42,145 bases of DNA from an uncultured candidate division Zixibacteria bacterium (GTDB lineage Bacteria; Zixibacteria; MSB-5A5; GN15; FEB-12): positions 1 through 42,145 of the forward strand of contig CAJVYT010000003.1 of assembly GCA_913009765.1 (NCBI GenBank). The letters run 5' to 3'. A program made the position numbers and the translations under genes. The notes under the pieces were generated by a model that searched no databases, was not told where the DNA came from, and was given only the letters and a program-made list of their open reading frames with translations. Below, piece by piece: positions 33,185-41,042 of this stretch (within the stretch, counting starts at the first letter, position 1; each line of letters starts with the position of its first letter).

Positions 33185-33518
33185 TGTATTAAATGAACTG
33201 AACAAAACAACGGGTATTACCGGCTCAATGGTTGTTGGGAATGACGGCATTGTTATAGCTGCAGATCTTAATGAATCATTTGAGGGTGATACAATTGGTG
33301 CTTTAGCAGCGTCAATAACAGCAAACATCCAAAAATCTTTGGAACGATTAAATACAACACCGCTCAAACAAGTTACAATTGAAGCGGATGAAGGTAAATT
33401 ATTTTTTACTGATGCCGGCTTAGGGATATTAGTCGTTACAACTGAAAAATCGGTTAATATCGGATTGATTCGATTAGAAATTAAAAATGCAATCAGTAAG
33501 TTAAAAGTGAATGCTTAA
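33177..33518 (+). CDS. MglB-like roadblock/LC7 protein
   Basis: A 113-residue protein that is a single roadblock/LC7 domain (TTGITGSMVVGNDGIVIAAD; FTDAGLGILVVTTEKSVNIGLIRLEI). Single-domain proteins next to an MglA gene act as MglB, the GAP for MglA. The frame extends to a TTG at 33156, but the ATG at 33177 has GGAGA six bases upstream and gives the standard length. It overlaps the preceding gene by 8 bp and the MglA-like gene follows after 15 bp. Confidence 0.88.
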   Translation: MYDVLNELNKTTGITGSMVVGNDGIVIAADLNESFEGDTIGALAASITANIQKSLERLNTTPLKQVTIEADEGKLFFTDAGLGILVVTTEKSVNIGLIRLEIKNAISKLKVNA

Positions 33519-33533
33519 CACAGGAATATTTCT

Positions 33534-34508
33534 ATGGTTTCAATAAACTATGCATCAAGAGAAGTGTGCTGTAAAATTGTTTATTACGGTCCCGGACTGT
33601 CAGGCAAAACTACCAACTTGCTCTATGTACACTCTAAAGTTCCTTCTAACACTCGCGGGAAAATGATATCGCTTGCCACAGAAGCAGACCGCACACTGTA
33701 CTTTGATTTTCTGCCTATTAATATAGGTTCCATAAATGGCTTTGCAGCAAAGTTTCAACTCTATACTGTCCCGGGACAGGTCTATTATAACGCCACTCGA
33801 AAGTTAGTTCTACGGGGTGTTGACGGAGTCGTCTTTGTTGCGGATAGTCAACCTGACAAAATGGATGAAAATATTGAATCTCTTTCTAACTTGGAAGAAA
33901 ACCTTGTCGAGTACGGATACGATATTGATGATCTTCCGATTGTTATTCAATATAATAAATGCGATCTGCCGGGAGTTTCAAGTCCCGAACAGCTAAATCC
34001 GCAGCTTAACCCAAAAGGTCGTCCGTTTTTTGTTGCTTCTGCTACTGTCGGTAACGGTGTCTTTGACACGTTAAAAGGTATTATAAAATTAGTTTTGAAT
34101 AAAGCAAAAGACACAGCAAAACCAAAACCACAAGCTACTACCGTACTCAGTGAACCGGAACAACCTAAGATACAGCCATCTGCTCAACAAGTAGTGCCAC
34201 AACCCGCGGAATCTCCTCAAGCGGCTGTTTCTACTGTTACAACACCTGCGAAACCTGCCACCGATGATCAGTACCGACCATATCCGGGAAGTATGTCACA
34301 AAAAATAAAACAACCTATCGCAGAAGTATCTCATGCACAGCAGCAAGTGTGTACCGGTGTTTCTACTGAACAAGTTAATAATAAAGAACTGTCTTCAGAA
34401 AAACCATTAACTGATTCTGTCCCGCATGCTCCATCAATGGCACCGTCAGTAAAAACTCGTAAAGAGAAAAAACGTGGTTTCTTTAAAAGATTGTTCGGCT
34501 TAAAATAG
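33534..34508 (+). CDS. mglA: MglA-like small GTPase with long C-terminal extension
   Basis: A Ras-like GTPase of 324 residues. The P-loop is GPGLSGKT (19-26); TVPGQ (78-82) replaces DxxG of Ras as in MglA proteins; the guanine motif is NKCD (141-144); a G5-like VASAT lies at ~167-171. The fold is complete by ~195, the length of typical MglA. About 130 extra residues follow, rich in Pro, Gln, Lys and Ser, and end in a basic amphipathic tail (KKRGFFKRLFGLK). In Myxococcus, MglA-GTP sets the leading pole and acts on pilus ATPases; pilB and pilT are two to three genes downstream here. The tail may bind membrane. Flanked by roadblock genes on both sides. Confidence 0.94.
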   Translation: MVSINYASREVCCKIVYYGPGLSGKTTNLLYVHSKVPSNTRGKMISLATEADRTLYFDFLPINIGSINGFAAKFQLYTVPGQVYYNATRKLVLRGVDGVVFVADSQPDKMDENIESLSNLEENLVEYGYDIDDLPIVIQYNKCDLPGVSSPEQLNPQLNPKGRPFFVASATVGNGVFDTLKGIIKLVLNKAKDTAKPKPQATTVLSEPEQPKIQPSAQQVVPQPAESPQAAVSTVTTPAKPATDDQYRPYPGSMSQKIKQPIAEVSHAQQQVCTGVSTEQVNNKELSSEKPLTDSVPHAPSMAPSVKTRKEKKRGFFKRLFGLK

Positions 34509-34525
34509 TCGTCACGGAGGTCAAA

Positions 34526-35014
34526 ATGACTGATGATAATTCAATTTTTTATGAAGAAGAAATTAACAAGATTGATGCGTTAATTTCAAAGATGTTAAAA
34601 GGAGCTGAAGCAAAATGTGCTCTCTTGGTTGACAAGGATGGACATCTGATCACTCGACAGGGGTTTACACATTCTCTTGACACAACTGCTTTAGCGGCAT
34701 TGTTGGCAGGGTCATTTGCCTCGACAAAAGAAATAGCTAAACTTGTTGGAGAACCGGAATTCTCGGTACTTTTTCACCAAGGGAAAAAAGACCATATCCA
34801 CATGTCCATCGTTGGTGAAAGGTCAATTTTAGTTGTGATTTTTGACGACAGAACAACAATAGGTATGGTACGTCTGTATGCAAAAGAGACAAGTGCAGAA
34901 CTTCAAAACATTTTTACTGATATTCACAACTCCGACAGAGATGAACCATCCGGTATTGACGCTGATTTTACTTCACAGGCAGAAGACAAACTTGATGATA
35001 TCTTCCAGGATTAG
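34526..35014 (+). CDS. Roadblock/LC7 domain protein
   Basis: A 162-residue protein with a roadblock/LC7 domain at ~10-120 (AKCALLVDKDGHLITRQG; FDDRTTIGMVRLYAKE) and an acidic, probably disordered tail ending EDKLDDIFQD. It is the fourth roadblock domain in five consecutive genes. The ribosome binding site GGAGG (CACGGAGGTC) lies 6-7 bases before the ATG. pilB begins 41 bp downstream. Could be a second MglB-type subunit or a GTPase effector. Confidence 0.87.
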   Translation: MTDDNSIFYEEEINKIDALISKMLKGAEAKCALLVDKDGHLITRQGFTHSLDTTALAALLAGSFASTKEIAKLVGEPEFSVLFHQGKKDHIHMSIVGERSILVVIFDDRTTIGMVRLYAKETSAELQNIFTDIHNSDRDEPSGIDADFTSQAEDKLDDIFQD

Positions 35015-35055
35015 TTTGACTGCAATTTGTAAAATAAATAAAGAGAATAAGAGTA

Positions 35056-36756
35056 ATGGCATCTGATTTAAGCATTATGCTGGTGCAAGCCGGTAAAATA
35101 ACAACTGAACAAGCCGAGAAAGCAAAAGAGTATGCTGCAAAGAATAAAGAAAACTTTGAAGATGCTCTGGTAAATATCGGAGCAATATCATCACCGGATG
35201 AAATTGCAAAGTTCGTTGGGAAAAATCTTAAAATAGGTACTTTACGTCTTAACGATATAGAACTTAACCCGTCTGTTGTTAAACTTATTCCTTTAGATAT
35301 TGCCCGTAAGTTTAAAGTTATTGCAATAACTAAATTAAATAAAAATTTATTAGTCGCAATTTCTGATCCAAACAATATCTATGTTTTAGATGCTATTAAA
35401 TTTATTACCGGCTGTACGGTTCAACCCGTTATTTCGCCTGAAAAAGCTATCGAAAGAGCTATCGATGCATATTATGTAGACGCCGGTGCTTTATCTGAAA
35501 TTGTAAAAGGGATGGAACTTGATTCAGATTTAGAAGTTGTTTCTGAAGAAGATGCTCCCTCGGAATCGGATTTACTTTCTCAAATTCAAGATAAACCACT
35601 TGTTAAATTAGTTGACTCAATTATTGGTGATGCGATACGTACCGGAGCTTCTGATATTCATTTTGAAATGTATGAAAAACGTATTCGTGTAAGATACCGT
35701 ACTGATGGGGAACTTGCTGAAAAAGCACCTTTACCTTTTAAATATCGTGCTGCAATTGTTTCTCGTATAAAGATTATGTCGGAGCTTGATATTTCAGAAA
35801 GACGATTGCCTCAGGATGGACGTATTAAAATTAAAATTTCCGGGCGTACCGTTGATTTACGTGTTTCTGTTCTGCCAACAATTTTTGGTGAAAAAGTTGT
35901 TATGCGTATTCTTGATCCGATGGCTCTCATGGTTGATATGACCATACTTGGATTCAGAAAAGAAGATTTGAAAAAATTTGAAGATAAAATCCACCTGCCC
36001 TATGGTATTATTTTAGTAACAGGTCCTACCGGTTCTGGTAAAACAACAACCTTGTACTCAGCATTAAAACAGATAAATACTATTGATATAAATATTATGA
36101 CCGCTGAAGACCCTGTCGAGTTTAACTTTGACGGTATTAATCAGGTTGCAGTGAAATCTAATATTGGTATGACATTTGCCGCAGCACTTCGGTCATTCCT
36201 TCGTCAGGATCCCGATGTAATCATGGTCGGTGAGATTCGAGACGGCGAAACTGCTGAGATTGCTATTCGTGCCGCTTTAACCGGTCACTTAGTTTTTTCA
36301 ACTCTACATACCAACGATGCCCCTTCATCTATTAACCGTTTGATTGATATGGATGTACCTTTTTATCTCGTCGCTTCGGCAACAAAACTTATCATGGCTC
36401 AAAGAATGATGAAAAAGATTTGTAAAAACTGCAAAGAAGAGATAAATCTTACCGAAGAGCAGGTAAAAAGCCTGAAAGTTCCTGATTCTGTTCTTAAAGG
36501 TATTCGAGCCTTTAAAGGAAAAGGGTGCGGTGAATGTAATAATACCGGCAGATCAGGTCGTACCGGTATTTATGAAGTAATGCCTATTTCAACCGAGATT
36601 GAAAATCTTATTCTCAAAAAAGCAAGTGACTCAGAAATTCGCAAATGTGCTCTTAGCGAAGGTATGTTTTCTCTTAGAATGTGTGCTGTTGAGAAGATGA
36701 AAAATGGCGATGTTTCACTTGAAGAAGTCCTGAACACAACTTCTGCCGCTTCTTAA
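35056..36756 (+). CDS. pilB: Type IV pilus assembly ATPase PilB (GspE family)
   Basis: Powers pilus extension from the cytoplasmic side of the inner membrane. The 566 residues have normal length. The N-terminal MshEN-type domain (~1-150; LVQAGKITTEQAEKAKEYA, then LRLNDIELNPSVVKLIP) may bind c-di-GMP in relatives. The ATPase core has Walker A GPTGSGKTT, an Asp box, Walker B MVGEIRDGETAE and the His box GHLVFSTLHTND. Two CxxC pairs (CKNC, CGEC) make the zinc site typical of PilB/GspE. It follows the roadblock gene after 41 bp and is separated from pilT by 145 bp with a new promoter. Confidence 0.96.
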   Translation: MASDLSIMLVQAGKITTEQAEKAKEYAAKNKENFEDALVNIGAISSPDEIAKFVGKNLKIGTLRLNDIELNPSVVKLIPLDIARKFKVIAITKLNKNLLVAISDPNNIYVLDAIKFITGCTVQPVISPEKAIERAIDAYYVDAGALSEIVKGMELDSDLEVVSEEDAPSESDLLSQIQDKPLVKLVDSIIGDAIRTGASDIHFEMYEKRIRVRYRTDGELAEKAPLPFKYRAAIVSRIKIMSELDISERRLPQDGRIKIKISGRTVDLRVSVLPTIFGEKVVMRILDPMALMVDMTILGFRKEDLKKFEDKIHLPYGIILVTGPTGSGKTTTLYSALKQINTIDINIMTAEDPVEFNFDGINQVAVKSNIGMTFAAALRSFLRQDPDVIMVGEIRDGETAEIAIRAALTGHLVFSTLHTNDAPSSINRLIDMDVPFYLVASATKLIMAQRMMKKICKNCKEEINLTEEQVKSLKVPDSVLKGIRAFKGKGCGECNNTGRSGRTGIYEVMPISTEIENLILKKASDSEIRKCALSEGMFSLRMCAVEKMKNGDVSLEEVLNTTSAAS

Positions 36757-36819
36757 ATCATATTTTTTAAATCAACTGTCTTTCAACTACTTACCTTACA
36801 AAAAACGTCTATTTTTCTT

Positions 36820-36855
36820 TCAAGAATTCATCTTTTTTACCGATACTACTATAGA
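36820..36855 (+). promoter_or_regulatory. Sigma-28-like promoter P4 of pilT
   Basis: TCAAGAAT (36820-36827), 11 bp, ACCGATAC (36839-36846; 6 of 8 to GCCGATAA), 3 bp, TATAGA (36850-36855). It lies 55 bp before pilT in the gap after pilB. Confidence 0.55.
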
Positions 36856-36875
36856 AATATGTATTTTACATATTT
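36855..36875. repeat. Perfect palindrome before pilT
   Basis: AAATATGTA-TTT-TACATATTT: two perfect 9-bp arms with a 3-base centre. It begins inside the conserved TATAGAAATAT of P4 and ends 26 bp before the pilT ATG. It could be an operator over the transcription start or a hairpin in the leader. Confidence 0.6.
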
Positions 36876-36901
36876 ATGAAAATCAACCCGGAGATATTTG
36901 T

Positions 36902-37978
36902 ATGATTTCTTTACGTGAATTACTGGAACTTATGGTTAAAATGGATGCGTCTGATTTGCACCTCACCGTAGGCACTCCGCCTGTTGTAAGAGTAGACGGA
37001 AAATTACAACGATTAAATTTAGATTCTTTAACATCAGAACTGACTAAAAAACTTGGCTATTCAATGTTGAATGAAAAACAAAAATTAAAATTTGAACAGA
37101 ATTCAGAATTAGATTTCTCATTTGGTATTGAACAAATGAGTCGTTTCCGTTGTAATATGTTTATGCAGCGAGGGAACCTTGCTATTGCTATTAGACAAAT
37201 TCCGTATGAAGTGAAATCATTTGAAGAACTCGGACTCCCTAAAGTTATATCTGATTTTTCAAAATTACCAAGGGGATTAGTCTTAGTGACCGGTCCAACA
37301 GGTGCAGGTAAATCTACCACTCTTGCCTCTATCATTGATAAAATTAATAAAGAACGTGCTGTTCATATTATTACTGTTGAAGATCCTATCGAATATTTGC
37401 ATAGACATCAAACAGCTATTATTAATCAGCGTGAAGTATTTTCTGACACACCTTCGTTTGCATCTGCTTTAAAATATGCACTTCGTGAGGACCCCGATGT
37501 AGTTCTTATCGGTGAGATGCGTGATTTAGAAACTATCGAATCGGCACTTTCAATTGCTGAAACAGGTCACTTGGCGTTTGCGACTTTGCATACTAATTCA
37601 GCAGCAGAATCTATCAACCGAATTGTCGATGCTTTTCCGTCAAATCAACAATCTCAAATTCGAGTATCACTCTCTTTTAGTTTACAAGCTATTGTTTCTC
37701 AAACTTTGATTCCCAAAATCGGTGGTGGTCGTGTAATGGCTATGGAAATTATGGTAGTTACTCCTGCGATTCGTGCGTTAGTACGTGATGATAAAGTACA
37801 CCAAATTTATTCCATGCTGCAGGGTGGTCAGAAGTTCGGTATGAAAACGATGAATCAATCTTTATTTGAATTATATACGACAAATAAAATAACTATAAAT
37901 GACGCAATGAATTATAGCCATAATGCACAGGAATTGGGTGAGATGATGTCTAAACATCAAAAAACACCCACTTTCTAA
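36902..37978 (+). CDS. pilT: Type IV pilus retraction ATPase PilT
   Basis: Powers pilus retraction for twitching and DNA uptake. The 358 residues are normal for PilT. Start MISLRELLELMVKMDASDLHL matches the family N-terminus (quoted across its two parts). Walker A is GPTGAGKSTT, Asp box VEDPIEY, Walker B LIGEMRDLETIE and the His box GHLAFATLHTNSA. The PilT-specific AIRNL motif appears as AIRALVRDD. CGGAG about 8 bases before the ATG is the ribosome binding site. pilC follows after 26 bp. It has its own sigma-28-like promoter and a palindrome, so retraction can be controlled apart from PilB. Confidence 0.97.
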   Translation: MISLRELLELMVKMDASDLHLTVGTPPVVRVDGKLQRLNLDSLTSELTKKLGYSMLNEKQKLKFEQNSELDFSFGIEQMSRFRCNMFMQRGNLAIAIRQIPYEVKSFEELGLPKVISDFSKLPRGLVLVTGPTGAGKSTTLASIIDKINKERAVHIITVEDPIEYLHRHQTAIINQREVFSDTPSFASALKYALREDPDVVLIGEMRDLETIESALSIAETGHLAFATLHTNSAAESINRIVDAFPSNQQSQIRVSLSFSLQAIVSQTLIPKIGGGRVMAMEIMVVTPAIRALVRDDKVHQIYSMLQGGQKFGMKTMNQSLFELYTTNKITINDAMNYSHNAQELGEMMSKHQKTPTF

Positions 37979-38004
37979 TGAAAGTTAAAGGAAAGGAATA
38001 AGCT

Positions 38005-39201
38005 GTGCCAGTATTTGAATATAAAGGAAAGACTCTTGCCGGAGCTGCTGTTTCAGGTGAAATAAAAGCTGAAAATAAAGCAGAATTGGAACGGATTCTC
38101 AGACAGAATAGAATTCTTGTCAAATCAATTTCTAAAAAAGCTGCTAATATCGATATAAAATTCGGTACCGGAATTGCAAGACTTGATGTCTCTCGTTTTA
38201 CAAGACAGTTTGCGACTATGATTGGTGCCGGTCTGCCCATGGTGCAGTGTCTGGACATTCTCTCAACTCAAATGGAGAATAAAGAATTAGCAAAAATTGT
38301 TGTACAGGTGAAAGATGGTGTCCAAGGGGGGGCGACCTTATCAGAAGCTCTCGCAAGACATCCCAAAATTTTTGATACACTATATACCAATATGGTTGAA
38401 GCCGGTGAAGTTGGTGGTGCCTTAGATGCTATTTTAAATAGACTTGCCGTCTATCGTGAAAAAGCAGATCAATTGATACGTAAAGTAAAAGGTGCCATGA
38501 TTTATCCGGCTGTTATTGTATTTGTCGCAGCCGGTGTGACTATCGGTATGTTAACTTTTATTGTACCGGTATTTGCCAAAATGTTTGGCGGTTTAAATGC
38601 AGAATTGCCGGGACCTACTAAAGTTGTATTGATAATATCAAATTTTTTACAAGATAATTTCCTGTATCTTACAGTTGGTGGTATTGGCTTGATGGTTGCA
38701 TTTATATGGTGGAAAAAAACACCTGCAGGAGCCTTAACTTGGGATAAAATTATGTTGGTTATGCCGGTTATCGGTACCTTAGTGAGAAAATCTTCTGTTG
38801 CAAGATTTACACGTACTTTGGGGACTCTGTTGGCATCAGGTGTTTCGATTATTGAAGCGTTAGAAATCACTGCAAAAACAGCAGGAAACTTGGTTATTGC
38901 AAAAGCTATTAACCAATCTGTTCTTTCTATTGCTGAGGGGGATACGATAACAGCCCCTCTCAAGGCGACCGGAGTTTTCCCGCCAATGGTTACTCAGATG
39001 ATTTCTGTCGGTGAAAAAACAGGTGGTTTAGATGAAATGCTGAATAAAATTGCTGATTTCTATGACGAAGAAGTAGATGAAGCTGTCACAGCGTTGACAT
39101 CTGTTATTGAACCAATAATCATTGTATTTATGGGTGTTATTATTGGTGGTATTTTGATTGCTATGTATCTGCCAATGTTTGACATTATCGGAAAAATTTA
39201 A
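38005..39201 (+). CDS. pilC: Type IV pilus platform protein PilC (GspF family)
   Basis: Inner-membrane platform on which PilB and PilT act. The 398 residues carry two GspF domains (~65-190 and ~268-390; FTRQFATMIGAGLPMVQCLDIL and FTRTLGTLLASGVSIIEALEI) and three membrane segments (~168-190, ~215-235, ~370-392). N-terminal VFEYKGKTLAG fits the family. The start is GTG with AAAGGA upstream. A terminator follows, so the pilT-pilC transcript ends here. No pilin or PilM-Q genes are seen in this window. Confidence 0.96.
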   Translation: MPVFEYKGKTLAGAAVSGEIKAENKAELERILRQNRILVKSISKKAANIDIKFGTGIARLDVSRFTRQFATMIGAGLPMVQCLDILSTQMENKELAKIVVQVKDGVQGGATLSEALARHPKIFDTLYTNMVEAGEVGGALDAILNRLAVYREKADQLIRKVKGAMIYPAVIVFVAAGVTIGMLTFIVPVFAKMFGGLNAELPGPTKVVLIISNFLQDNFLYLTVGGIGLMVAFIWWKKTPAGALTWDKIMLVMPVIGTLVRKSSVARFTRTLGTLLASGVSIIEALEITAKTAGNLVIAKAINQSVLSIAEGDTITAPLKATGVFPPMVTQMISVGEKTGGLDEMLNKIADFYDEEVDEAVTALTSVIEPIIIVFMGVIIGGILIAMYLPMFDIIGKI

Positions 39202-39227
39202 AATAATTCTAAAAAGTATATTACAGC

Positions 39228-39258
39228 AAGCGGTGCCTAATAAGCACCGCTTCTTTTT
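39228..39258 (+). terminator. Rho-independent terminator after pilC
   Basis: AAGCGGTGC (39228-39236), 7-base loop, GCACCGCTT (39244-39252), then CTTTTT. It ends only 3 bases before the start codon of the PilS-like gene. Confidence 0.9.
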
Positions 39259-39261
39259 CAA

Positions 39262-40947
39262 ATGAACAAATTTAAAGTTCAAAACTGGTTTCTCCCATTT
39301 CGTTTAGCTCAATATATTATCTTGAGTGTTATTGTCGGTATATGGATGGGATATCCAAATTTTATGCATTTTCAATTTGTGTTGTATTCAATTGCGACAC
39401 TTAGTTTTTCTCTTCTATTGGCAACGGACTATCGTCATAAATTACAGCATCTGACTTTATTTTTAATTATTTGTCAGTTTGTGCTGGAAATAGTTATTGA
39501 ATCAAGTATCATTTATGCAACAGGTAATATCAATTCGCAGTTTTCAGTTCTTTTAATATTAACGATTATTTCTGCTTCGTTAGTATTTCGTTTAATAGGA
39601 ACATTGCTGACGGCATCGACAGTTTCAGTTGCCTATGCACTTATTATCTGGTTTGGATTTGGAACTGACGCTATGCCGCGTTTTACTATACATGCCTTGC
39701 AAACTATATTTGCGGTCGGCGATTCAATTTTCTATCCAATTTTTATGCATATGCTCATCTTCTATCTCATTGCATTTATATCTGGTTATCTTGCTGAACG
39801 TCTTCGCAAAAGAGACCAAGAGCTTGCTGAGGCATCATCGGCACTTCAAAAAGCAAAACTTGAAACAGATGATATTTTAAAAAATCTAAATTCAGGATTA
39901 CTGTCTATTGACAGAAGTGGAACAATAATTTTTTTCAATAAAGCAGCAGAAAAAATACTCGACTACAAAGAAGAAAATATAAAAGGGGTTGCATGTACTA
40001 CTGTATTTTCTGAACGGATGCCAGAACTTGCCGAAATTCTTATGCAGGGGATAAAAAATCATATCGCCTATCCAAGAAAAGAAGTAACTGTTATTAACAA
40101 CAGAAAAGAATCTATACCGGTAGGATTATCTACGTCGGTTTTAACCGAAAAAGGTAATCAAATCAGAGGTGTTATAGCAATTTTTACTGATTTAACTGAC
40201 GCAAAAAAACTTGAATCGAAAGTACGTATTTCTGACCAATTAGCAGCTGTTGGTGAATTAGCGGCATCTATTGCTCATGAAATACGAAACCCCTTGGCAG
40301 CAATTTCAGGCTCTGTTGAAGTCTTAAAAGATGAACTTGATGTTTCTGAAGAAAACGCAAAATTGATGTCGCTTATTGTTAAAGAGTCTGATAGATTAAC
40401 TCATATTTTAAATGAATTTTTAATATATGCTCGAATTGACAGACCTTCTTATAACAAAGTTGAACTGCTGCATTTAATTTCTGAAGTTCTTGAGATAGTA
40501 TACCATCACAAATCGTATCATAACGGTATTAAAGTCAATATTGAATCGGATGAATCAATGATTTATGTAAATGGAGATGAAGGACTTATAAAGCAGCTTT
40601 TGTTGAATTTAGTTGTGAATGCCTGCGAAGCGATGGGGACAGATGGGGGAGAGTTGACCTTTCGATTGGCTTGGCACGAATCAACAGGTCTTGTAGAGAT
40701 GTATGTGCAGGATACTGGTCCCGGAATTGAACATCATCTTCTAAAAAATATTTATCAACCTTTCTATTCTACTAAAAAAGAGGGAACAGGATTGGGACTT
40801 GCGATAGTACATCGTGTTTGTACGGCTCTTGATTTATCGGTGCATATTAGCTCTCAAATGGGAGAAGGGTCTACTTTTATGGTAGTATTTAAAAAGTTTG
40901 TCTCTCAAACAGACACAGATTCAATATCTGTTGAAGAATACGCCTAA
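39262..40947 (+). CDS. pilS: PilS-like membrane sensor histidine kinase
   Basis: A 561-residue kinase with about six membrane segments in the first ~175 residues (for example YIILSVIVGIWMG, LTLFLIICQFVLEIVI, LIFYLIAFISGYLA), as in PilS. A coiled coil and a PAS domain follow (~200-315, ILKNLNSGLLSIDRSGTIIFFN). The H-box has His339 (AASIAHEIRNPLAAISG); N-box NLVVNACEAM, G1 DTGPGIE, F-box PFYSTKKE and G2 GTGLGLAI are intact. PilS with the sigma-54 activator PilR controls pilin genes in other bacteria; no PilR is seen here, but two sigma-54 promoters lie 15 kb upstream. No ribosome binding site precedes the ATG, which directly follows a terminator. Confidence 0.88.
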   Translation: MNKFKVQNWFLPFRLAQYIILSVIVGIWMGYPNFMHFQFVLYSIATLSFSLLLATDYRHKLQHLTLFLIICQFVLEIVIESSIIYATGNINSQFSVLLILTIISASLVFRLIGTLLTASTVSVAYALIIWFGFGTDAMPRFTIHALQTIFAVGDSIFYPIFMHMLIFYLIAFISGYLAERLRKRDQELAEASSALQKAKLETDDILKNLNSGLLSIDRSGTIIFFNKAAEKILDYKEENIKGVACTTVFSERMPELAEILMQGIKNHIAYPRKEVTVINNRKESIPVGLSTSVLTEKGNQIRGVIAIFTDLTDAKKLESKVRISDQLAAVGELAASIAHEIRNPLAAISGSVEVLKDELDVSEENAKLMSLIVKESDRLTHILNEFLIYARIDRPSYNKVELLHLISEVLEIVYHHKSYHNGIKVNIESDESMIYVNGDEGLIKQLLLNLVVNACEAMGTDGGELTFRLAWHESTGLVEMYVQDTGPGIEHHLLKNIYQPFYSTKKEGTGLGLAIVHRVCTALDLSVHISSQMGEGSTFMVVFKKFVSQTDTDSISVEEYA

Positions 40948-41042
40948 ATTTTTTTATTTTTTTCATTTATTTCTTCTTGTTTTTCTTTTTTAAGTGTATA
41001 ATTTATCATACAAAAATAATCATTTAAATATGGAGCATTAGA

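Noticed and set aside
38502..38963. Minus-strand ORF of 153 codons within pilC
   Set aside because: Antisense shadow of a well-conserved gene, with no ribosome binding site or family match.
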